Below, in pieces: positions 59,768-64,000 of a stretch of 64,000 bases of DNA. This DNA comes from Clostridia bacterium (lineage in GTDB: Bacteria; Bacillota; Clostridia; Lachnospirales; Lachnospiraceae), in the NCBI GenBank assembly GCA_910576325.1, contig CAJTIM010000015.1, positions 2,501 to 66,500 of the forward strand, written 5' to 3'. The notes under the pieces are model-generated. The model saw only the letters and a program-made list of their open reading frames with translations. It made no database searches and was not told the origin of the DNA. The position numbers were made by a program, and so were the translations under genes. Numbering within the stretch: the first letter of the stretch is position 1; each line of letters begins with the position of its first letter.

Positions 59768-62700
59768 TCAGCCTTCTTTCATCCGCCGCTCCACACATTC
59801 CCTAAGGCAAAAGGAATAAATCACCTTCTCCTTCACCCGCCTCCCAGTCAGCTTTTCCAGAGCAATCTCATAATAATCAAGCTGCCGCCCATACTTCTCC
59901 AGCAGCTCCTCCCCCTGCTTCACATAATCCGTCTTATAATCCACCACCACAATGCCGTCCTCCTCATAAAAGTAGGCATCAATAATTCCCTGAATCAGCA
60001 CCGGCTCCGAGCTTTTGTACCCCAGATCCAGTTCACAGGCCGGAAGCTTAATCACAAAGGGCTGCTCCGTATACAGCTTTCCCTTCCTCCTGGCCGCCGT
60101 CATGCGCTTCGCCAGATCCGTCTTCCCAAAAGCATAGATATCATAAGGCCGCACCGCATCCGCCTGCGCCCTTGTCAGCCTGCCTTCCTCCACAAGCTTC
60201 TCCACAGCCTCCCGCACCTTATCCGAGTGATAGAGTCCGGAAAGATCCAGGCACTCCAATACCCGATGGTAAGCCGTACCCCTGGCCGCTCCGCTGACCG
60301 ACTCCTCCTCCTGCATAAAGCGCGGAATATACGGGACAATCTCCTCCTGAGGATACAAAAGCGTATCCACATCCTCATCCTCCGTCTGTCCGGCCTTCTT
60401 AAGCTCCGATACGCTGACCTTTACCCGAAGAGAAATCTCCTCCTCATAAGGATACCGCTCCCCAAACTGCTTCTCAATCTCCTCCGCAAAAGCTTCGTCT
60501 CCCTCCGAAAGCTCCTCCGGGTGACGCAGCCGTTCCCTCAGCTCTTCCATAGAAATCTGCTGCCCCACCGCCTCCTCAAGCAAAAGCTCCGGCCGCACCT
60601 GGGACAAAGCAAAGCTGCTTCCGGCCGCCGCAGGCAGAATCCAGTCCAAATAAGTTCCGGCGGAAGAAATCATTGAAAAGGAAAGAGGCCCGCTGCCCTC
60701 CGCCCCCTGACAGGCTTCCAGTTTTTCGCCGAGCTTTTTTGCGCTTCCCAGAAGAATCAGCTTTTCCTTCGCCCTGGTAAATGCCACATAGAGCACCCGA
60801 AGCTCTTCTCCCAGCATCTCCAGATCCAGAGCTTTCTGCAATACCTTTTTGGGCAGAAGGGGAATCTTCACCCGCCGTTTTGTATCCACAAAATCCACGC
60901 CAAGACCCAGATCCGGATGAATCACCACCCGGCTTTTCGTGTCCTGCCTGTTAAAGCTCTTCCCAAGACCGCCCACAATCACAATGGGAAATTCCAGACC
61001 CTTACTCTTGTGAATGGTCATAATCCGCACCGCGTCCTCATTTTCCCCGGTAATGCCCGCCTCTCCGAAATCCTCCTGATAGCTCTGAAGCTGCTCCATA
61101 TAACGCACAAAATGAAACAGCCCCCGATAGCTTGTCTTCTCAAAGGAAATGGCCCGCTCAACAAGCATCCGCACATTGGCTTCCCGCTGCTGTCCTCCCG
61201 GCTGCGCCGCCAGATAATCGCCGTAGCCCGTATCCTCCAGAATAAACCACAGAAATTCATGGATAGAAAGATAGTCCGCCTTACTGCGGTAGCGGTCTAA
61301 TTTTTGATAAAAGGCCTTCATCCTGGCAGCAAGTACGGATTCTTCCTCAATCTCCGAAAATCCCTCCATTTGAGAATCTTTATCATTTTCAGAGCTTATT
61401 CCCTGCTCCGTCCTCTCCTGATAAAAGCTTACGCAGGCCTCACAAAAGGGCCTGTCCGGATACCGGCTTTTCACAAGAGCCAGCTCCACGTCGGAAAATC
61501 CCCCAACCATAGACTTAAGCACCGCCGCCAGAGGGATATCCTGCCTGGGATTGTCCACTACCCGAAGAAGATTCAGAAGCGTCTGAATCTCAACCGTCGT
61601 AAAATACCCTGTCCGGGATTCCGTATGGGCCGGGATTCCCGCCTCGGTCAGCACCCTTGCATATACATCCCCCCATCCCGTAAGACTGCGGAGCAGAATC
61701 ACAATATCCCCATAAGAAGCAGGCCGGAATACCTCCTTCCTTCCATCCCACACCTGCTGATAAGCCAAAAGCTCCCGGATCCGCTCCGCCGCGGCATAGG
61801 CTTCCATCTCCCTCGCCGTAAGCTCCGCCTCCCCGTCGGAAAGTTCCGGTGCGTCCCCGTCAAGAAGCAAAAGCTCCGGCCCGTTCATCTCTTCATCAGG
61901 CTCCGGCATGGAGGCTCCCGGATAAAGCGCCGCCGCTTCATCGTAGCGGATTCCTCCCACCCCGGGCGTCATAAGGCGGTAAAATATCTCATTTACTCCA
62001 TGAAGCACCTCCTCCCGGCTTCGGAAGTTCCTGTGAAGATCAATCCGCATAGCCTCCCCCTCCTCTGTCTGGGGATAGGTGTGATATTTCTCCATAAAAA
62101 GCTCCGGCCGGGCCAGACGGAACCGGTAGATGCTCTGCTTCACATCCCCTACCATAAATACATTAGGACTGCCCGCCTCTCTCCGGCTCACACTGTTTAA
62201 AATAATCTCCTGAATGAGATTGCTGTCCTGGTACTCGTCAATCATAATCTGCACGTAACGCTCCGAAAGCTCCTTCGCCGCATCCGTAACCGTCACCGCA
62301 AAGCCGCCCTCCTCTTCTTTCACATCCCCCACCAGAATTTCCAGTGCCAAATGCTCCAGATCCGAAAAATCCGCCAGATTTTTATTCCGTTTCTTCTCCT
62401 GATAGCGGTCCGCAAATTCCGCCGTAAGGGAAATCAGCACCCTTGTGGGAGAAGCCGCCATTTGAAGCAGCTCAAAAACATCCGTAAGCGAACATGAAAA
62501 ATAGCGCTCTTTCAGATCCTTCAGGCTCTTTTTCATCCGTTCCCGGAGGGCCTTTACATGGGCCTTCTTTCCCTCGTCCACCTGGCCGTCCCGTTTGGCG
62601 GAAAGCCTTGCAAATGTCAAATGCTCCAGAGCTTCCTGATATTCCTCATAGACGCGGCAGCCGCAGAGGGCCTCTATCTGCTCCAAATCCTCCAGAAGCG

Positions 62701-63457
62701 CCTGCTGATACATATAAGGCCCGTCGATCTCCCGGCAGAGTGCAAACGCAGCCTTTACTTCCGTCCGCCAGCCTTCCATAAGCCTTCCTGCAAAATCCAG
62801 AAGGAATTTCATCCATCTGCTCAGATTCAGCTCTTCCTCACATTCCGCACCATAAGTCTCCATACACCCTTCCAGCCACCGCCCGGGATAGGGGTAGCTG
62901 ACAGAAAACTCATAAAGCTGTAAAATTAAGTCCTCAATAGGAGCATCGCTCTTCCCCACCGCGTAGGTTTCCACAAAGCTCACAAACTCCGGGCTGTTCT
63001 CCCCATAGCGATCCTCAAGAAGCTCCTCAAGGACCTCCCCTTTCAGAAGCTTCAGCTCTCCCTCGTCTCCGATTCGGAAAGACGGGTCCAGATCCAACTG
63101 GTGAAAATAGTTGCGTATCACATACTGGCAGAAGCTGTGGATCGTGGTGATCTGAGCATTGTGAATCAAGGTCTGCTGCTTTTGCAGATGCACGCTTTCC
63201 GGCTCCGCTTCCAAGCGCTTTGCGAGAGCCGCACCGATCCGCTCCCGCATTTCCGCGGCTGCCGCATTGGTAAAGGTCACTACAAGAAGCCTGTCCACAT
63301 CTACAGGCGTATCCCCTTCTTTATCACCACAGACCAAGGATAGAATCCGCTCCACCAGTACGGCTGTTTTTCCCGATCCTGCTGCCGCCGACACCAGGAT
63401 GTCCTTGTTCCGCACATCAATGACCTTTTTCTGTTCTTCCGTCCAATTCACACCCAT
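59768..63457 (-). CDS. addA: ATP-dependent helicase/nuclease subunit A
   Basis: A 1229 aa UvrD-like helicase and nuclease, partner of AddB in double-strand break processing at Chi-like sites. Walker A is SAAAGSGKTAVLVERI; MIDEYQDSN is motif II; VRIMTIHKSKGLEFPIV and ELRVLYVAFTRAKEKL are motifs V-VI. The C-terminal RecB-type nuclease is GIIDAYFYEEDGIVVVDYKT. The length is normal for AddA. Confidence 0.97.
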   Translation of the reverse strand: MGVNWTEEQKKVIDVRNKDILVSAAAGSGKTAVLVERILSLVCGDKEGDTPVDVDRLLVVTFTNAAAAEMRERIGAALAKRLEAEPESVHLQKQQTLIHNAQITTIHSFCQYVIRNYFHQLDLDPSFRIGDEGELKLLKGEVLEELLEDRYGENSPEFVSFVETYAVGKSDAPIEDLILQLYEFSVSYPYPGRWLEGCMETYGAECEEELNLSRWMKFLLDFAGRLMEGWRTEVKAAFALCREIDGPYMYQQALLEDLEQIEALCGCRVYEEYQEALEHLTFARLSAKRDGQVDEGKKAHVKALRERMKKSLKDLKERYFSCSLTDVFELLQMAASPTRVLISLTAEFADRYQEKKRNKNLADFSDLEHLALEILVGDVKEEEGGFAVTVTDAAKELSERYVQIMIDEYQDSNLIQEIILNSVSRREAGSPNVFMVGDVKQSIYRFRLARPELFMEKYHTYPQTEEGEAMRIDLHRNFRSREEVLHGVNEIFYRLMTPGVGGIRYDEAAALYPGASMPEPDEEMNGPELLLLDGDAPELSDGEAELTAREMEAYAAAERIRELLAYQQVWDGRKEVFRPASYGDIVILLRSLTGWGDVYARVLTEAGIPAHTESRTGYFTTVEIQTLLNLLRVVDNPRQDIPLAAVLKSMVGGFSDVELALVKSRYPDRPFCEACVSFYQERTEQGISSENDKDSQMEGFSEIEEESVLAARMKAFYQKLDRYRSKADYLSIHEFLWFILEDTGYGDYLAAQPGGQQREANVRMLVERAISFEKTSYRGLFHFVRYMEQLQSYQEDFGEAGITGENEDAVRIMTIHKSKGLEFPIVIVGGLGKSFNRQDTKSRVVIHPDLGLGVDFVDTKRRVKIPLLPKKVLQKALDLEMLGEELRVLYVAFTRAKEKLILLGSAKKLGEKLEACQGAEGSGPLSFSMISSAGTYLDWILPAAAGSSFALSQVRPELLLEEAVGQQISMEELRERLRHPEELSEGDEAFAEEIEKQFGERYPYEEEISLRVKVSVSELKKAGQTEDEDVDTLLYPQEEIVPYIPRFMQEEESVSGAARGTAYHRVLECLDLSGLYHSDKVREAVEKLVEEGRLTRAQADAVRPYDIYAFGKTDLAKRMTAARRKGKLYTEQPFVIKLPACELDLGYKSSEPVLIQGIIDAYFYEEDGIVVVDYKTDYVKQGEELLEKYGRQLDYYEIALEKLTGRRVKEKVIYSFCLRECVERRMKEG

Positions 63458-63590
63458 TGCTATTCTCCGTTCCGGTACTTATTTCATATCGATTCCAGCT
63501 ATGCCCTGCTCTTCCAGACCTTCTTATCCAAGAAGATCCGCAAACTCAACGTCATATATCTGTAAATCCTTCCACACTGTCCGAATATTG

Positions 63591-64000
63591 CTATTTGATT
63601 TCTTCCTCAATCCGCTCCCAGATCTCCGCGTCCGCAAATGCCTTCAGCCGCCGCATCCCATATCCCTCATCCTTGGGGTCCAGGCCGCATACGCCTCTGT
63701 AAGCGCAGTAATCACAGGCAGTTTTTCCCTTTAGCTCATAAGGGTTCACATCTGCCCGTCCCTCCAGGATCTCGGTTCCAAGCTTCTGTATCTTCCGATT
63801 CACAAAGGATGACAGAGCCCGAAACTGCCTCTCCTCCGCCACACCGGACCCGGCCCGCAGGCTGCCGTCCTTATTGTAGGACAGGGGCAGCACGGAGGAT
63901 TTTCCCGGCATATCCCGGTCAAGCTTTTGAATAATCTCCGGATCTTTGTTGACCAGGCCGCTGAGCTTCAGCTTTTCCAGCACCCGCTCATTCAAATCCA
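63591..64000 (-). CDS. addB: ATP-dependent nuclease subunit B, 3' end only
   Basis: The C-terminal 136 or so residues of AddB; the gene continues beyond the right edge of the window. ACDYCAYRGVCGLDP is the distal part of the iron-sulfur cluster that staples the AddB nuclease domain. The gene is upstream of addA on the same strand with a 133-bp gap, in the usual addB-addA order. Confidence 0.93.
   Translation of the reverse strand, partial: DLNERVLEKLKLSGLVNKDPEIIQKLDRDMPGKSSVLPLSYNKDGSLRAGSGVAEERQFRALSSFVNRKIQKLGTEILEGRADVNPYELKGKTACDYCAYRGVCGLDPKDEGYGMRRLKAFADAEIWERIEEEIK

Noticed and set aside
61304..62200. Plus-strand 298-codon frame within addA
   Set aside because: Antisense to the helicase core of addA; very basic product without domains.
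1..64000. tRNA or rRNA genes
   Set aside because: No cloverleaf with GTTCRANNC box or rRNA sequence was noticed on reading; integration-site tRNA could not be assigned to the integrase. A tRNAscan run would settle this.

Overview
The window looks like a chromosomal segment of an anaerobic, probably gut-associated Lachnospiraceae-type Clostridium. The grounds are the gene content (AddAB, DUF1700/DUF4097/PadR module, asrABC, Hcp, chromate transporter pair, a THF riboswitch on folE), the AGGAGG ribosome sites and the TTGxxx-17-TATAAT promoters. This is inference from families; no rRNA, tRNA or CRISPR array was seen.

Layout. (1) 0-8.6 kb, minus strand: tRNA t6A genes tsaD, tsaB and tsaE with rimI, RNase Z, a small zinc-type protein, a two-gene chromate transporter, and a folate operon folE-HD-folP-folBK headed by a THF riboswitch. 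(2) 8.6-19.8 kb: CPBP protease next to an AgrA/AgrC-like LytTR two-component pair, tex, two membrane genes, then the aspartate-family operon pheB-hom-apgM-like-lysC. The apgM-like gene probably supplies the missing homoserine kinase. (3) 19.8-22.3 kb: scar of a mobile element (truncated sigma-like gene, attenuator hairpin, leader ORF) cut by a complete ISL3-type insertion sequence with 31-bp inverted ends and an 8-bp target duplication; its transposase is dead. (4) 22.4-33.9 kb, lower GC: two Crp/Fnr regulators, a minus-strand operon of twin HD proteins, pyridoxal kinase, a TIGR04076 protein and a class III aminotransferase, the sulfite reductase operon asrABC, and a ferredoxin-cupin-ferredoxin-hcp cluster. 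A TGTTGC-N4-GCAACA palindrome lies upstream of the HD operon, the first crp gene and asrA. A related TGTTGT-N4-ACAACA palindrome lies at the second crp gene.

(5) 34-35.65 kb: remnant of an integrative conjugative element (XRE regulator, HTH protein, 5'-truncated VirD4). (6) 35.7-41 kb: prfB with its programmed +1 frameshift, DUF4303, and the PadR-DUF1700-DUF4097-PspC envelope module, then a low-molecular-weight tyrosine phosphatase. (7) 41-52 kb, AT-rich: a defence island with broken rhuM and AlbA-type genes, a type I restriction operon (C_GCAxxG protein, hsdM, hsdS, a KAP P-loop NTPase, hsdR) and an intact AlbA_2 protein. It lies between two 34-bp imperfect direct repeats, with a Fic protein just outside the right repeat. 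(8) 53-56.5 kb: small accessory genes, a truncated BTAD-type regulator and a tyrosine integrase bracketed by inverted copies of one palindromic hairpin. (9) 56.5-64 kb: iadA with a YfcC-type transporter, a decayed pnuC, addA, and the 3' end of addB running off the window.

The most interesting candidate system is region 4: a redox/NO-type regulator, one shared operator, sulfite reduction, and an unassigned PLP-dependent amine pathway with two HD paralogues. The KAP NTPase inserted in the type I restriction operon is second.
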